A stretch of DNA of 39,706 nucleotides from Magnetococcales bacterium DCbin2 (GCA_002753615.1 PEAO01000014.1:1-39706), one strand, 5' to 3'. Shown: positions 1 through 9,197, counted from the first letter of the stretch. Translations and numbers: made by a program. Notes: generated by a model not told the origin, from the sequence alone.

Positions 1-58
1 TTTAAAGTCAAAACCCTGGGGGCAATCCCCCAGACCCCTTTTTTCTTTTGATAATTTT
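1..58 (+). repeat. Dispersed GC-hairpin/T-tract element, copy 1
   Basis: The element contains a perfect 7-bp stem (CTGGGGG, 16-22; CCCCCAG, 27-33) with a CAAT loop, followed by ACCCC and a T-rich run. This is the layout of a rho-independent terminator reading rightward. Nearly identical sequence recurs at 1247-1308 in the same orientation and at 1052-1112 inverted, with a degenerate form near 35050. It could terminate a rightward gene lying left of the window, but the copy number suggests a dispersed repeat. Confidence 0.8.
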
Positions 59-115
59 ATTTAATGTCAATGCGCCCTAAAAAGATTTTGGCTCCATTCC
101 CCCAAACCCACGACT

Positions 116-1009
116 TCATTGTTCATCTTCCTTCTTTTTGGCCCGCCGCCCTTTCAGTTCCGCAAAGGCATCGGGTCGAACCTGAATCTCCTTGTCCCCA
201 AACAAAACACTCTTCAACCAAGCAAACGCAAAATCCGTCAACGCCAAATCATCCGTCCGAATCAACCGCTCCGTCTCCTCATCCACATGGAAACGCTTTA
301 GAAAACTGGAATCAAAAACAAATCGCCGAAATACATCGGGATTGGTACTGGCCATATAAAAATATTCGGAAAGCTGCAACCCCGTCGCCACCGTATCCCC
401 AGCCGAACGGCGTTTGAGAATGAACTCCATCCATCCCCGGTTTTGAACATCATAACCATCCGAACCTTGATCCTGACGCCACTCGGCAATACTCCAATCC
501 TTGGTCTCCCGATGCCCGTGGCAAAAATCCTCCTTAATCAAAAAATAAAACTCATCATCATCCTGAGATTTTTCACCTTCGGATTGCTGCTTATGCATCA
601 ACGCCATCCCGATGGGATAATAGCGACAAGCCACCGGACGGTCGCTGTAAATGCTGCAACCTTCAGGACCATTGAACGGACATTGGCCACTCTGAGCATC
701 CATGCGGATCAACGGGACCGGAAGCTGTCCCTTGGTCAGAGTAAAGGGGGTCGCGTATTGGTTGAGAAAACTTTCCACATCCATACCCAAACGCCGACGA
801 ATCCGTATCAGGTCATACGGCGTTAAAATAATCTCAATGTTGCGACAACACGCATTAAAACATTCAATGCCAGGATGGCAACGAAATTGAAAATGCTCCT
901 TACCCGTCAAACGCACCGGATGCAAAACATTACGCACCTCCTGCGGAAGATCACGCAACTCCTCGTCAAGCTCCAGAGCCTGATCTCTGGCTTTCTTATA
1001 ATCAGTCAC
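116..1009 (-). CDS. YkgJ-family cysteine-cluster protein
   Basis: This is a soluble protein of about 297 residues with the cysteine pattern of the YkgJ zinc/iron-chelating family. There is a C-x5-C-x3-CC group (CHPGIECFNACC), then CPFNGPEGC, then a Cys in VACRYYPIG and a further Cys in DFCHGH. The family is annotated as metal or Fe-S binding; its biochemical role is not well defined. The open frame extends upstream to 1162, but that extension translates the hairpin repeat at 1052-1112 and has no family similarity. I therefore chose the GTG at 1009, which has an AGGAAG ribosome site about 8 bases upstream. The C-terminus is basic and ends in KKKEDEQ. The gene lies downstream of aprA but is separated from it by the aprA terminator and repeats, so it is probably transcribed independently. 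Confidence 0.8.
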   Translation of the reverse strand: MTDYKKARDQALELDEELRDLPQEVRNVLHPVRLTGKEHFQFRCHPGIECFNACCRNIEIILTPYDLIRIRRRLGMDVESFLNQYATPFTLTKGQLPVPLIRMDAQSGQCPFNGPEGCSIYSDRPVACRYYPIGMALMHKQQSEGEKSQDDDEFYFLIKEDFCHGHRETKDWSIAEWRQDQGSDGYDVQNRGWMEFILKRRSAGDTVATGLQLSEYFYMASTNPDVFRRFVFDSSFLKRFHVDEETERLIRTDDLALTDFAFAWLKSVLFGDKEIQVRPDAFAELKGRRAKKKEDEQ

Positions 1010-1051
1010 CGATGGCTCTTCCTCATGGTTCTTTAGGGTGTGTTGATATTG

Positions 1052-1112
1052 AATAAAATTATTAAAAGAAAAAAGGGGTCTGGGGGATTGCCCCCAGGGT
1101 TTTGACTTTAAA
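1052..1112 (-). repeat. Dispersed GC-hairpin/T-tract element, copy 2 (inverted)
   Basis: This is an inverted copy of the element at 1-58, with stem at 1080-1097 and the T-rich side at 1060-1075 on the minus strand. Read leftward it has the layout of an intrinsic terminator between aprA and the YkgJ gene. It creates an artificial N-terminal extension on the YkgJ reading frame. Confidence 0.8.
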
Positions 1113-1174
1113 TCAAAATCTTCAATCTCTTGCCTTTGAATCTGTTTTTGACTTTGAATCAAAAGCCTAAATCT

Positions 1175-1260
1175 GGAAATATTTTTGTTTCAATTCAAAA
1201 GCAAAGTCAAAAGAAGAACATGGAAACCTTTTTGTTTCAATTCAAAAACAAAATCAAAAC
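1175..1260 (+). repeat. Two-copy direct repeat, ~38 bp units
   Basis: Two near-identical units (1175-1212 and 1222-1260) share the core TTTTTGTTTCAATTCAAAA followed by RCAAARTCAAAA. They lie just left of hairpin copy 3. Related GACTTTGAATCAAAA motifs occur at about 1105-1165 on the other side. No gene is visible in 1113-1404; the interval consists of these repeats, hairpin copy 3 and the aprA terminator. Confidence 0.7.
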
Positions 1261-1308
1261 CCTGGGGGCAATCCCCCAGACCCCTTTTTTCTTTTAATAA
1301 TTTATTTC
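1247..1308 (+). repeat. Dispersed GC-hairpin/T-tract element, copy 3
   Basis: This copy is in the same orientation as copy 1, with a perfect 7-bp stem at 1262-1279 followed by ACCCC and TTTTTTCTTTT. Together with copy 2 it forms a large inverted pair around 1080-1280. Confidence 0.8.
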
Positions 1309-1355
1309 TCTGGGGTGCTGACGCTGCAAATATCAAGATCATCGCGGAAAATAAC

Positions 1356-1394
1356 TTAAAAATAAGGGGACGGAGCATCGCGCTCCATCCCCTT
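1356..1394 (-). terminator. Intrinsic terminator of the sat-aprBA operon
   Basis: Immediately after the aprA stop, the minus strand forms a 13-bp stem (AAGGGGATGGAGC with GCTCCGTCCCCTT, one U-G wobble) around a 5-base loop. It is followed by ATTTTTAA. The fully paired stem exists only when the minus strand is transcribed, which matches the direction of the operon. Confidence 0.85.
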
Positions 1395-1404
1395 ACGTCA
1401 CAGA

Positions 1405-3372
1405 TTACGGCTTGGTCACAAGATCCTTGTGCGCCCGCTTGAAGGCAACCCACTCGCCCGTCTCGGGATTGATCTTGCTGTTGACGAAACACTTCCAATT
1501 CTTCTCGTCAACAAAGTTGTAAGTCATATTGTAGTAGAAGCCCGGATAGCGGGTCTCTTTACGGAACAACATGTGCCGCAGATGTGCTTCACCCGCATAG
1601 ATGCGATGGAAATTCTCCCATGCACGCATCAGCTCATGAAGGTCACGCGCCATCATCTTGGCCGAGTCCTTCTTGAGTTCGGTGAGCTTCTTGACGGCAA
1701 TTTCCATCATCTGCTCGTTGGTGACGTACATGGTACCCACACCCGCCACATACTCGTCCATGATCTTTTGCAGACGCATCTGCAACATCTTCGGCGTGAT
1801 CAGGTGCGGATTGACCTCCGCCATGGTGCTGTAATCCTTGTGTTCCATCCAATTACGCACCGGCATGTAAATCTCTTCCGCCAACTGCTGCGGCGTTTTC
1901 GACAAAGTCGGCTGGAAACCCTTGTGATCCATCACCCACGCCAACATCGCTTTCGCCGCAATACGCCCTTCCGCATGAGAACCGGAAGAGAATTTGTGAC
2001 CCGAAGCACCCACACCGTCGCCAGCCGTGAACAAACCCTTCACCGTGGTCATACGATTGTAGTTCTTCTGGCCAGGTGCCGGATCCTTGCCCGCTTCGGG
2101 AGGATTGTCACCCCACTGCCATTCCGGCGGTGCCAAATCGGACGGACCCGTGGTCCAAATACCGCAGCAACCCGAATGGGATCCGAGGAAATACGGCTCG
2201 GTCGGCATCAATTCGGAAGGAACCTTCTCCGGCTCAATGTTCTCACCCGCCCACACACCGGCTTGACCAATACACATGTCCAAAAAGTCTTCCCAAGCTT
2301 CCGCTTCCAAATGCTTGATCTTCTTCTTGGCTTCCTTGGGTCCAAATTCATCTTCGTAGGATTTCGCCAATGCCTGCAACGCCGTGTCGGTTCTCATGTA
2401 GATCGGACCACGACCTTCACGCATTTCCTTCATCATCAAATGGTTACGCAAGCAGGTCGCCGGAACCTTGGCCAAACCATACGGGGGATAATCCTTCAAC
2501 ATCTCGGCGTTGGTCTCCATGTAGACCTCACCCTTGACGTTGGTCGCCTTGGCTTTGAACAGCAAAAACCATGCGCCGACCGGACCATAACCATCTTTGA
2601 AACGGGCCGGAACAAAACGGTTTTCCATCATGGTCAATTCGCCGCCCACCTGCGCCACCATGGCGTAGGTCGAACCGGAATTCCACACCGGATACCAAGT
2701 ACGACCCATCCCTTCACCCACGGAACGGGGGCGAAATACGTTCACCGCACCACCAGCCACGCACAAAATGGCACTGGCTTTGTAAACATAAATCTTGTCT
2801 TCACGATTGGAGAAACCGACCGCACCCGCAATACGGTTGGATTCCTTGGCGTCCAAAAGAAGCTTCACAATGAAAATACGCTCTTGGATCCGATCCATCC
2901 CAAGGGCCTTCTTGGCCGCTTCGGCAACGATGGTCTTGTAGCTCTCACCGTTGATCATGATCTGCCATTTACCGGAACGGACCGGCTTGCCACCCTGCTT
3001 CAGCGTCTTTTCCTCATCGCCGGGCTGCTTCCAAATGGGGAGACCCCACTCTTCAAACAACTCCACCGAGTTGTCCACATGGCGACCCACATCATAAATC
3101 AAGTCGTCGCGGACAATACCCATCAGGTCATTGCTCACCATCCGCACATAGTCGGCAGGATCCTGCTCACCCAGGTAGGTGTTGATCGCCGAAAGACCTT
3201 GGGCAACCGCACCACTACGCTCCATGGCCGCCTTGTCAACCAAACGAACCGTGACACCCTCAGGAAGCCAACGCATCAGCTCGAAGGCACAACCACACGC
3301 CGCCATGCCGCCGCCAATGATCAAAATATCGGATTGCATTTCAACAATATCCGGATTCCCAAAACTCCCCAT
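1405..3372 (-). CDS. aprA: Adenylylsulfate (APS) reductase alpha subunit
   Basis: AprA is the FAD-containing catalytic subunit of dissimilatory APS reductase. It interconverts APS with sulfite and AMP in the cytoplasm; in sulfur oxidisers it runs toward APS. The 655-residue length is normal for the family. The N-terminal FAD-binding motif IIGGGMAACGCAFEL is clear, and the characteristic segment GRTWYPVWNSGSTY is present at about residue 225. I start at ATG 3372 because AAGGAG lies 8 bases upstream; the in-frame GTG at 3381 overlaps that ribosome site. The gene is last in a sat-aprB-aprA operon, 58 bp after aprB. Neither aprM nor the qmoABC electron-transfer genes are adjacent here. An antisense open frame of similar length is a codon-bias shadow. 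Confidence 0.97.
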   Translation of the reverse strand: MGSFGNPDIVEMQSDILIIGGGMAACGCAFELMRWLPEGVTVRLVDKAAMERSGAVAQGLSAINTYLGEQDPADYVRMVSNDLMGIVRDDLIYDVGRHVDNSVELFEEWGLPIWKQPGDEEKTLKQGGKPVRSGKWQIMINGESYKTIVAEAAKKALGMDRIQERIFIVKLLLDAKESNRIAGAVGFSNREDKIYVYKASAILCVAGGAVNVFRPRSVGEGMGRTWYPVWNSGSTYAMVAQVGGELTMMENRFVPARFKDGYGPVGAWFLLFKAKATNVKGEVYMETNAEMLKDYPPYGLAKVPATCLRNHLMMKEMREGRGPIYMRTDTALQALAKSYEDEFGPKEAKKKIKHLEAEAWEDFLDMCIGQAGVWAGENIEPEKVPSELMPTEPYFLGSHSGCCGIWTTGPSDLAPPEWQWGDNPPEAGKDPAPGQKNYNRMTTVKGLFTAGDGVGASGHKFSSGSHAEGRIAAKAMLAWVMDHKGFQPTLSKTPQQLAEEIYMPVRNWMEHKDYSTMAEVNPHLITPKMLQMRLQKIMDEYVAGVGTMYVTNEQMMEIAVKKLTELKKDSAKMMARDLHELMRAWENFHRIYAGEAHLRHMLFRKETRYPGFYYNMTYNFVDEKNWKCFVNSKINPETGEWVAFKRAHKDLVTKP

Positions 3373-3430
3373 TCTTCTCACTCCTTGGTCTTCGTAAATT
3401 GATGTTCAATCCTCGATCAACCCAAAACGA

Positions 3431-3859
3431 TTACTTCATCGTCCTGACAGGGCCGGTGGAATTGAAAAACCCGGGTTCACTCAATTTGGACATGTCCGCA
3501 GCCGGCTTGCCAGCATAGGGATCGATGGAGCCTTCCGCCGTGGTGCGGATGGGAAACTTGAAGCGCTTCACTTCCCCGTTGCGGAACTTGATGGTCCACA
3601 TGATGGAATCAGAACCACGCAACGGAATCACCGCGCCACCCATGGGGACGATATCGGCATAGGCACGCACTTCAATGGCCTGCTGCGGGCAAATCTTGAC
3701 ACAGGAATAACATTCCCAGCATTGCTCCGGCTCTTGGTTGAAACCTTTCATCCGCTCCTTGTCCAACTTCATCAAATTATTCGGGCAGATGTACATGCAG
3801 GCCGTCTTGTCCTGGCCCTTGCACCCATCACATTTAGCATTGATTACAAAACTTGGCAT
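3431..3859 (-). CDS. aprB: Adenylylsulfate (APS) reductase beta subunit
   Basis: AprB is the iron-sulfur partner of AprA and passes electrons between the FAD and an external carrier. The 142-residue protein shows two ferredoxin-type cysteine clusters at the N-terminus, CDGCKGQDKTACMYICP and CWECYSCVKICP, which would hold two [4Fe-4S] centres. The C-terminal tail of about 60 residues that wraps AprA in known structures is present. A strong GGAGG ribosome site precedes the ATG. The gene is 59 bp downstream of sat and 58 bp upstream of aprA in the same operon. Confidence 0.96.
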   Translation of the reverse strand: MPSFVINAKCDGCKGQDKTACMYICPNNLMKLDKERMKGFNQEPEQCWECYSCVKICPQQAIEVRAYADIVPMGGAVIPLRGSDSIMWTIKFRNGEVKRFKFPIRTTAEGSIDPYAGKPAADMSKLSEPGFFNSTGPVRTMK

Positions 3860-3918
3860 TGGCTGCCCCTCCGAATATCGTAAAGAGTTGATTGAATGTC
3901 CACGATCGACCGTCGGTA

Positions 3919-5136
3919 TCAGCCGGTCGCAGCCTTGTTAAGCTTGATCTCCACCTTTTCACCCTCTTCAAGACCCGCATAATAGGCCTGAAGAATCTTG
4001 ACAACTTCCGGTCGGCTGAATTCGGCCGGTGGTTCCTTCCCTTCGGAAAGCGTTTTCCTCAAAGCAGTGCCCGACAGCAGGAGACGATCATCCTTGCCAT
4101 GGGGGCAGGTCTTCATCGATGCCATTCCCTGGCACTTGTAACAATAAAAAGTCCAGTCAATCTTGAGGGGCCGGGTCTTCAGCATCGACTCCGGCACCTG
4201 GTCAAAAATATACTGCGCATCAAAAGGACCATAATAGTCGCCGACACCCGCATGGTCACGGCCCACAATGAGGTGAGAGCAACCATAATTTTGCCGAAAC
4301 AATGCATGAAGCAACGCTTCCTTGGGTCCAGCATACCGCATATCCATCGGATAACCCGACTGCACGACGGTATCCTTGACAAAATATTTGTCGATGAGAA
4401 CATCAATGGTCTTGGCGCGCACCTCCGCAGGGATGTCGCCCGCCTTGAGCTTGCCCAACACCGAATGGACCATGACGCCATCCAGAATCTCTACGGCAAT
4501 CTTGGCGAGAAACTCATGGGAGCGATGCATGGGATTGCGGGTTTGGAAAGCGGCAACTTGGCTCCACCCCTTCTTCTCGAATAGGGCACGGGTCTCGGCA
4601 GGACGCATGTAAATATCGCTGTATTTCTCGGGAAAATCACCTTCAGACAACACCTGGACCGGGCCACCAATGTTGATCTCCCCCTGACCCATGACCATCT
4701 GTACCCCAGGATGGGCCGCATCGGTGGTTTGAAAAACGCTCTGGCACTCCAGATTCTTATCGATGGAATATTTCTCTTCCACGGTGATGATGCCACGAAT
4801 TTCACCGCTCTCATCATCAATCAACGTCACTTCCTGGCCAATGGAGAGCTTATCGGCTACCCCCTTGGAGGTGGACAAGGTAATGGGGATGGGCCAAAAA
4901 ACACCATTGGCCAATTTGGTATTGCGGCAAACCCCTTCCCAATCCGCTTTGTTCATGAAACCATCCAACGGTGTGAAGGCCCCAATGCCCAGCATGATGA
5001 GATCGCCTGCTTCCCGCGAAGAGATCCGCAATGACTCCAACCCACGGGCTTTCTTTTTCGCATTGTCCAAGGCGACCCCAGTCAGCAACAGGGGTTTTAA
5101 ATCTCCGCCACCATGGGGTGGAACCAATTTTGACAT
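3919..5136 (-). CDS. sat: Sulfate adenylyltransferase (ATP sulfurylase), dissimilatory type
   Basis: Sat interconverts APS plus pyrophosphate with ATP plus sulfate. Together with AprBA it completes sulfite-to-sulfate oxidation with substrate-level ATP formation, or the reverse in sulfate reducers. The 405-residue protein has the nucleotide-binding [11 protein letters not shown] motif, [17 protein letters not shown] and a C-terminal cysteine group [16 protein letters not shown] typical of the homo-oligomeric dissimilatory form. I start at the ATG at 5136, preceded by GAGGGAG. The open frame extends 27 codons further upstream, but that part lies over the likely promoter. It is the first gene of the sat-aprB-aprA operon. 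Confidence 0.96.
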   Translation of the reverse strand: MSKLVPPHGGGDLKPLLLTGVALDNAKKKARGLESLRISSREAGDLIMLGIGAFTPLDGFMNKADWEGVCRNTKLANGVFWPIPITLSTSKGVADKLSIGQEVTLIDDESGEIRGIITVEEKYSIDKNLECQSVFQTTDAAHPGVQMVMGQGEINIGGPVQVLSEGDFPEKYSDIYMRPAETRALFEKKGWSQVAAFQTRNPMHRSHEFLAKIAVEILDGVMVHSVLGKLKAGDIPAEVRAKTIDVLIDKYFVKDTVVQSGYPMDMRYAGPKEALLHALFRQNYGCSHLIVGRDHAGVGDYYGPFDAQYIFDQVPESMLKTRPLKIDWTFYCYKCQGMASMKTCPHGKDDRLLLSGTALRKTLSEGKEPPAEFSRPEVVKILQAYYAGLEEGEKVEIKLNKAATG

Positions 5137-5160
5137 AATGTGACTCCCTCTTCTATTGGA

Positions 5161-5188
5161 ATAGTACGATTCGGATAAGCTATCACAA
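5161..5188 (-). promoter_or_regulatory. Candidate promoter for sat-aprBA
   Basis: On the minus strand TTGTGA (5188-5183) and TACTAT (5166-5161) are separated by 16 bases. Each matches 4 of 6 positions of the sigma-70 boxes. The predicted start would leave a short leader of about 20 bases before the sat ribosome site. It lies in the 77-bp gap after rdgB, so read-through from rdgB is also possible. Confidence 0.3.
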
Positions 5189-5213
5189 TGCTCAACGCAA
5201 CGACACCAGCCAA

Positions 5214-5864
5214 TCAAATCAGTCCTTTTGGCAGTCTTTTTGACAGTCTTTTTGCCAAAGCCTCCAGTGCCCGCCCACGGTGACTGATCCGATCTTTCTC
5301 CCCGGCGGACATCTGCGCAAAAGTCAACCGCTCCCCATCGGGGACAAACACCGGGTCATAACCAAAACCATTGGCACCTCGCGGCTCGCCGACGATAACC
5401 CCATGGACAACACCAGAAAACCGTTCAATCTGACCCCAGGGATCACACAAACTCAACGCGCATTCAAAACGCGCACGATGGCCAACCCCGCCTTTCTCCT
5501 TCAAAGTTGCGAGTAGCCAATGAAGATTCTGTGCGTCTGTTGCCCCTGGGCCGGCAAAACGGGCCGAACGGACACCCGGAGCCCCGTCCAAGGCATCCAC
5601 AACCAAACCAGAATCATCCGCCAGGGCATGTCGCTGGGTGTAACCGGCGATGGCTCGAGACTTAAGATCGGCGTTTTCTTCAAAGGTACTCCCGTTTTCC
5701 TCAACTTCTGGACTACCAGGGAAGGCATTCAGATCAAGAAAGATAATCTCGTTTCCCACAAACATCCGCCGAAGCTCTTCCACCTTTTTGGGGTTGCGCG
5801 TGGCGAGAACAATTTCCAATGGGAGCATACCGTTCTTTGGTTCTATGGTCCGATCAACAATCAT
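5214..5864 (-). CDS. rdgB: RdgB/HAM1-family XTP/dITP pyrophosphatase
   Basis: This house-cleaning enzyme hydrolyses non-canonical purine nucleoside triphosphates (XTP, dITP, ITP) to monophosphates, keeping them out of DNA and RNA. The family signatures are present: the N-terminal [13 protein letters not shown], the [12 protein letters not shown] segment, the catalytic [30 protein letters not shown] and the C-terminal SHRGRAL. An alternative start is the internal ATG at 5828 ([13 protein letters not shown]), which gives a length closer to the usual 200 residues. Neither start has a strong ribosome site. The gene is upstream of sat on the same strand with a 77-bp gap. Confidence 0.94.
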   Translation of the reverse strand: MIVDRTIEPKNGMLPLEIVLATRNPKKVEELRRMFVGNEIIFLDLNAFPGSPEVEENGSTFEENADLKSRAIAGYTQRHALADDSGLVVDALDGAPGVRSARFAGPGATDAQNLHWLLATLKEKGGVGHRARFECALSLCDPWGQIERFSGVVHGVIVGEPRGANGFGYDPVFVPDGERLTFAQMSAGEKDRISHRGRALEALAKRLSKRLPKGLI

Positions 5865-5990
5865 TCGGTTATTGAAGGCAAATGTGAATGGGAATGCCTA
5901 CGGTGTCAAGATTCTGTGAACGGGTGGCGTCATTTTTTTACCCCTGCCCGTGGACAACACCCAAATATCCGAAGAAAAGGTTGACAAACC

Positions 5991-6677
5991 TCACCGTTGC
6001 AAAATCGTAAGTATGTGCGGGGTAAAGTAGATGATGATGCCAAAGGCTACCGCAATCACCACCCCCATGAAACCAATCCACAGCTTGATGATCCATTCCG
6101 CCACATCGATGCGACCGGTCAACTTGCCGGTGATTTCCACCAGTTCTTGACCCAGATAGATGTTCTCAATCACCATTCCCAAGTGACTGGCCGCTTTCTC
6201 AAGGACAATCCGATCCTTCTCGGTAAACCCTTTGGAACCATCATCGCCAATCTTGTTCAACAGTTGGATCGCGCCAGGGATATCATTGCGGTTCGGACTT
6301 TTGATGGGAACGCACAACATACTCCTGGTCTTAAATCCGGTAAGAATCTCAACCTTCTTTGCAAAGCTGGATTTTTCCTCATCCGCAGTCAAGCTGACAT
6401 ACCGCCCGGTGGCAATCACCTTGCCGACATTGGAACCCGTCTTGGGAATGACGATCGCCCGTTCATCCAGACCGGTGCCACACTTCAGCCAAACCCCATC
6501 GCTGACGGGATCATGGATAAAAATACTGCAACGCTCGGCCTGTAGGGCCGAAGCGAGGATCTCCATGAAAAACTCCAACAATTCCCGGTTCTGGGTTGGA
6601 TGCCAGGTTTTGTGAATACACTCCTGCCAAGCGATCAATTGTTTGAGGCGGTTCCCAAGTTCCTGTTTTTTGGACAT
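5991..6677 (-). CDS. GAF-domain protein with C-terminal membrane anchor
   Basis: The protein has about 228 residues. A single GAF domain spans about residues 30-165; recognisable parts are ERCSIFIHDPVSDGVW, the IVIPKTGSNVGKVIATGRYV stretch, and MLCVPIKSPN followed by GAIQLLNK. A strongly hydrophobic segment near residues 195-222 (LWIGFMGVVIAVAFGIIIYF) anchors it in the membrane with the GAF domain probably cytoplasmic. No catalytic output domain is fused, so it may be a ligand- or redox-sensing adaptor; the ligand cannot be deduced. I start at ATG 6677 because GGAG lies 6 bases upstream. The 33-codon upstream extension of the frame lacks GAF similarity. Confidence 0.75.
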   Translation of the reverse strand: MSKKQELGNRLKQLIAWQECIHKTWHPTQNRELLEFFMEILASALQAERCSIFIHDPVSDGVWLKCGTGLDERAIVIPKTGSNVGKVIATGRYVSLTADEEKSSFAKKVEILTGFKTRSMLCVPIKSPNRNDIPGAIQLLNKIGDDGSKGFTEKDRIVLEKAASHLGMVIENIYLGQELVEITGKLTGRIDVAEWIIKLWIGFMGVVIAVAFGIIIYFTPHILTILQR

Positions 6678-6913
6678 CTTCCTCTCCGTAAACTCCTTCT
6701 TGACACCCCATAGCCACCATCGGCCTTCCATCCGTGCCGTCGGTTTCAAACCAAATCGCTTCCAGCCACAGCGCATGTTAACCCGGATCGCCGTACCGAA
6801 CTAAGGAAAATCGGCATCCCCAATCGAAGTCCACATTTTGGCTGAATTCATGCATTCGGGGCCAGGGACGGCAACGTCACCGTTCAATGTCATTGCCAAA
6901 AAAGGATCATGAT

Positions 6914-7075
6914 ATGCCAGAACAGCCTAGGTTTGACATGACCGGATTGGTAGACTCCATCCGCCAGACCCTCATCATGACGACCGCCATTGGCGGTTCC
7001 TTTACTCTGGCCATTGCCGTGCCTCACGGTGTAGAGTATGCATTCGGACTGGTCGTCGCCTTGTTTGTCCGATAA
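6914..7075 (+). CDS. Putative small membrane protein (53 aa)
   Basis: This short reading frame encodes a peptide with a polar N-terminus and two hydrophobic stretches (LIMTTAIGGSFTLAIAV and YAFGLVVALFV). An AAAAAGGATC ribosome site lies about 7 bases before the ATG. It ends 27 bp before prfC and reads in the same direction, so it could be co-transcribed. I recognise no family, and a frame this short could occur by chance. The remaining 6678-6913 interval separates divergent genes and probably holds their promoters, but I see no convincing boxes. Confidence 0.4.
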   Translation: MPEQPRFDMTGLVDSIRQTLIMTTAIGGSFTLAIAVPHGVEYAFGLVVALFVR

Positions 7076-7102
7076 CCTTTTTCCATCGGCATCCGAGGTC
7101 GC

Positions 7103-8689
7103 ATGAAGGATCATCCTCTCACTTACAAAAACCGACGTACCTTTGCCATCATTGCCCATCCCGACGCCGGAAAAACAACCCTGACCGAAAAACTGCTCCT
7201 CTTCGGAGGTGCCATCCAGATGGCAGGTCGCGTCAAAGCCCGTGGTCAAGCGCGGCGCGCCCGCTCCGACTGGATGAAGGTGGAACGAGAACGGGGTATT
7301 TCCGTCACCGCCTCGGTGATGACCTTTGAACACGATGACCATGTTTTCAACCTGTTGGACACCCCAGGACACGAAGATTTCAGCGAAGACACCTATCGCA
7401 CCCTGACCGCCGTGGATACCGCCGTCATGGTCCTGGATGCCGCCAAGGGGATCGAAAGCCAAACCCTGAAGCTCTTTGAGGTATGCCGCCTGCGCAACGT
7501 CCCAATCATCACCTTCATCAACAAACTTGACCGCGATGGTCGCAGCCCCTTTGAACTCCTCGATGAAATTGAAAACCAACTGGCCCTGGAAGTGACCCCC
7601 GCCTCCTGGCCCATCGGCATGGGACGGGAGTTTCTCGGCTGCTATGACCTGCTCCATGATCGCCTGATGTTCATGAAACGGGGCGATGGCTCCGAACTTC
7701 AGGAAGCGGTCCCCTGTCAGGGACTCGATGATCCCATCCTGGAATCGCTCCTCCCCCCCCAAGCCTATTCCACCATGCGGGAAGAGGTTCTCATGACCCG
7801 GGAACTGTGTCCCACTTTCAACATGGAGCGTTTTCTCCGAGGGGATCTGTCACCGGTGTTCTTTGGCAGTGCCGTCAACAATTTTGGTGTGCGGGAACTC
7901 CTGTGGGGCCTAGCAACCATGGCCTCGCCCCCAAGACCACAACCTGCCAGGGAAAGAACAGTCGATCCCAGTGAAGAAAAAGTAACCGGATTTGTCTTTA
8001 AAATCCAGGCCAACATGGACCTCAAACATCGGGACCGCATCGCTTTCATTCGCCTGTGTTCTGGACACTTCAGGCGCGGCATGAAGTTGACCCATCAACG
8101 CACGGGAAAAAGCCTCAACGTCCACAACCCCATGATTTTCCTGGCCAGAGAGCGGGAGACCGCCGAAGAAGCCTGGGCGGGTGACATCATGGGGATACCC
8201 AACCATGGGGCATTGCGTATCGGAGATACCTTGACCGAGGGGGAAACCCTCAAATTTACCGGCGTCCCCAGTTTTGCCCCAGAACTCCTCCGGCGTATCC
8301 GCCCCGATGACCCCATGCGGACCAAACATTTGGGCAAAACCTTGATCCAACTGGGGGAAGAAGGGGCCGCGCGCGTCTTTAAGACCCGGTTTGGTTCCGA
8401 TTGGATTGTCGGTGTCCTGGGGGCGTTGCAATTTGAGGTCTTAGCCGACCGCATCCGTACTGAATACGAAATGGTCGTCCATTTTGAACCCACCCCGTTT
8501 TATACCGCCCGCTGGGTAGACAGCGACGATGCGGCAAAACTCAAAAGCTTCGCCGATGCCAACACCATGGACATGGCCGAAGACCACGACGGATTACCCG
8601 TCTATATGGCCCGCAACGCTTGGCGTCTGGACAATGCCGCCAAAGAGTGGCCGCAATTGCGTTTCATGGCCACCCGGGAACAACTCTGA
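7103..8689 (+). CDS. prfC: Peptide chain release factor 3 (GTPase RF3)
   Basis: RF3 is a translational GTPase that removes RF1/RF2 from the ribosome after peptide release. The 528-residue protein has the P-loop AHPDAGKTTLTEK, the switch I and II elements (RGISVTASVM and DTPGHEDFSEDTYR), and NKLDRDGR for guanine recognition. The RF3-typical domain II/III then follows through FAPELLRRIRPDDPMRTKHL and LGALQFEVLADRI. The ribosome site GAGGT lies 5 bases before the ATG. It is a full-length, apparently intact core gene. Its 3' side borders the mobile-element debris. Confidence 0.97.
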   Translation: MKDHPLTYKNRRTFAIIAHPDAGKTTLTEKLLLFGGAIQMAGRVKARGQARRARSDWMKVERERGISVTASVMTFEHDDHVFNLLDTPGHEDFSEDTYRTLTAVDTAVMVLDAAKGIESQTLKLFEVCRLRNVPIITFINKLDRDGRSPFELLDEIENQLALEVTPASWPIGMGREFLGCYDLLHDRLMFMKRGDGSELQEAVPCQGLDDPILESLLPPQAYSTMREEVLMTRELCPTFNMERFLRGDLSPVFFGSAVNNFGVRELLWGLATMASPPRPQPARERTVDPSEEKVTGFVFKIQANMDLKHRDRIAFIRLCSGHFRRGMKLTHQRTGKSLNVHNPMIFLARERETAEEAWAGDIMGIPNHGALRIGDTLTEGETLKFTGVPSFAPELLRRIRPDDPMRTKHLGKTLIQLGEEGAARVFKTRFGSDWIVGVLGALQFEVLADRIRTEYEMVVHFEPTPFYTARWVDSDDAAKLKSFADANTMDMAEDHDGLPVYMARNAWRLDNAAKEWPQLRFMATREQL

Positions 8690-8795
8690 TCTGAAGTGTC
8701 CTACGATTCGGCCCGCACGCGCACATGAACGATGATCGTCGCCAACCCGAACTTGCTGGAAATCCCCTGTTAGACTGTGGACCCAATGCGGCGGG

Positions 8796-9197
8796 TCAAC
8801 ACGTTGTGTTGGGCGCGTCAATCTCTTTCAGCACGGCGTCGCCTTTCTCTCGATCACAGAGCAAGAAATCCGTTAAGAACGGGAGCGAGAGCGTTTCTGT
8901 AGGCCCATTCGCCTCGACATGACGTTTGAATTCGTCCATCAGCCACAAGAGTTCGTCTGCCAGCATCTTTTTGGCATCAGTCCATTTCACCTTTTTTTTC
9001 CTCATCTCCATGAACAGGCGGTCCATCAGAACACGCAGTCTGCCGGCGCGGTCTATGGCTTCGCGGCGACACGATGTGCGCAAGGATCGCCGGAATTCCC
9101 GGCATTGGCAATGGTCAACAAGATCGTGCGGAATGAAGATACGAATATAGTAATTCGTGCGGGGCAGTTTTGATAAGTAAGATGATGTGCGGGTCAT
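8796..9197 (-). pseudogene. Truncated tyrosine recombinase, N-terminal (DUF6538-like) part only
   Basis: The 133-residue product begins MTRTSSYLSKLPRTNYYIRI, followed by IPHDLV and FRRSLRTSCRREA. This resembles the N-terminal DUF6538-type region of phage-like integrases, which reads a short beta-strand arm and then a helical core-binding segment. A complete enzyme would continue for 250-300 residues with the R-H-R-Y catalytic domain, which is absent here. A good GGAGG site precedes the ATG at 9197, so the fragment may still be expressed. It lies convergently against the 3' end of prfC and probably marks remains of an integrated element. Confidence 0.6.

Noticed and set aside
1429-3402. A 657-codon open frame antisense to aprA
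   Set aside because: It is His/Arg/Thr-rich without any domain, lies exactly opposite a well-conserved gene, and results from aprA codon bias removing stops in the antisense frame.
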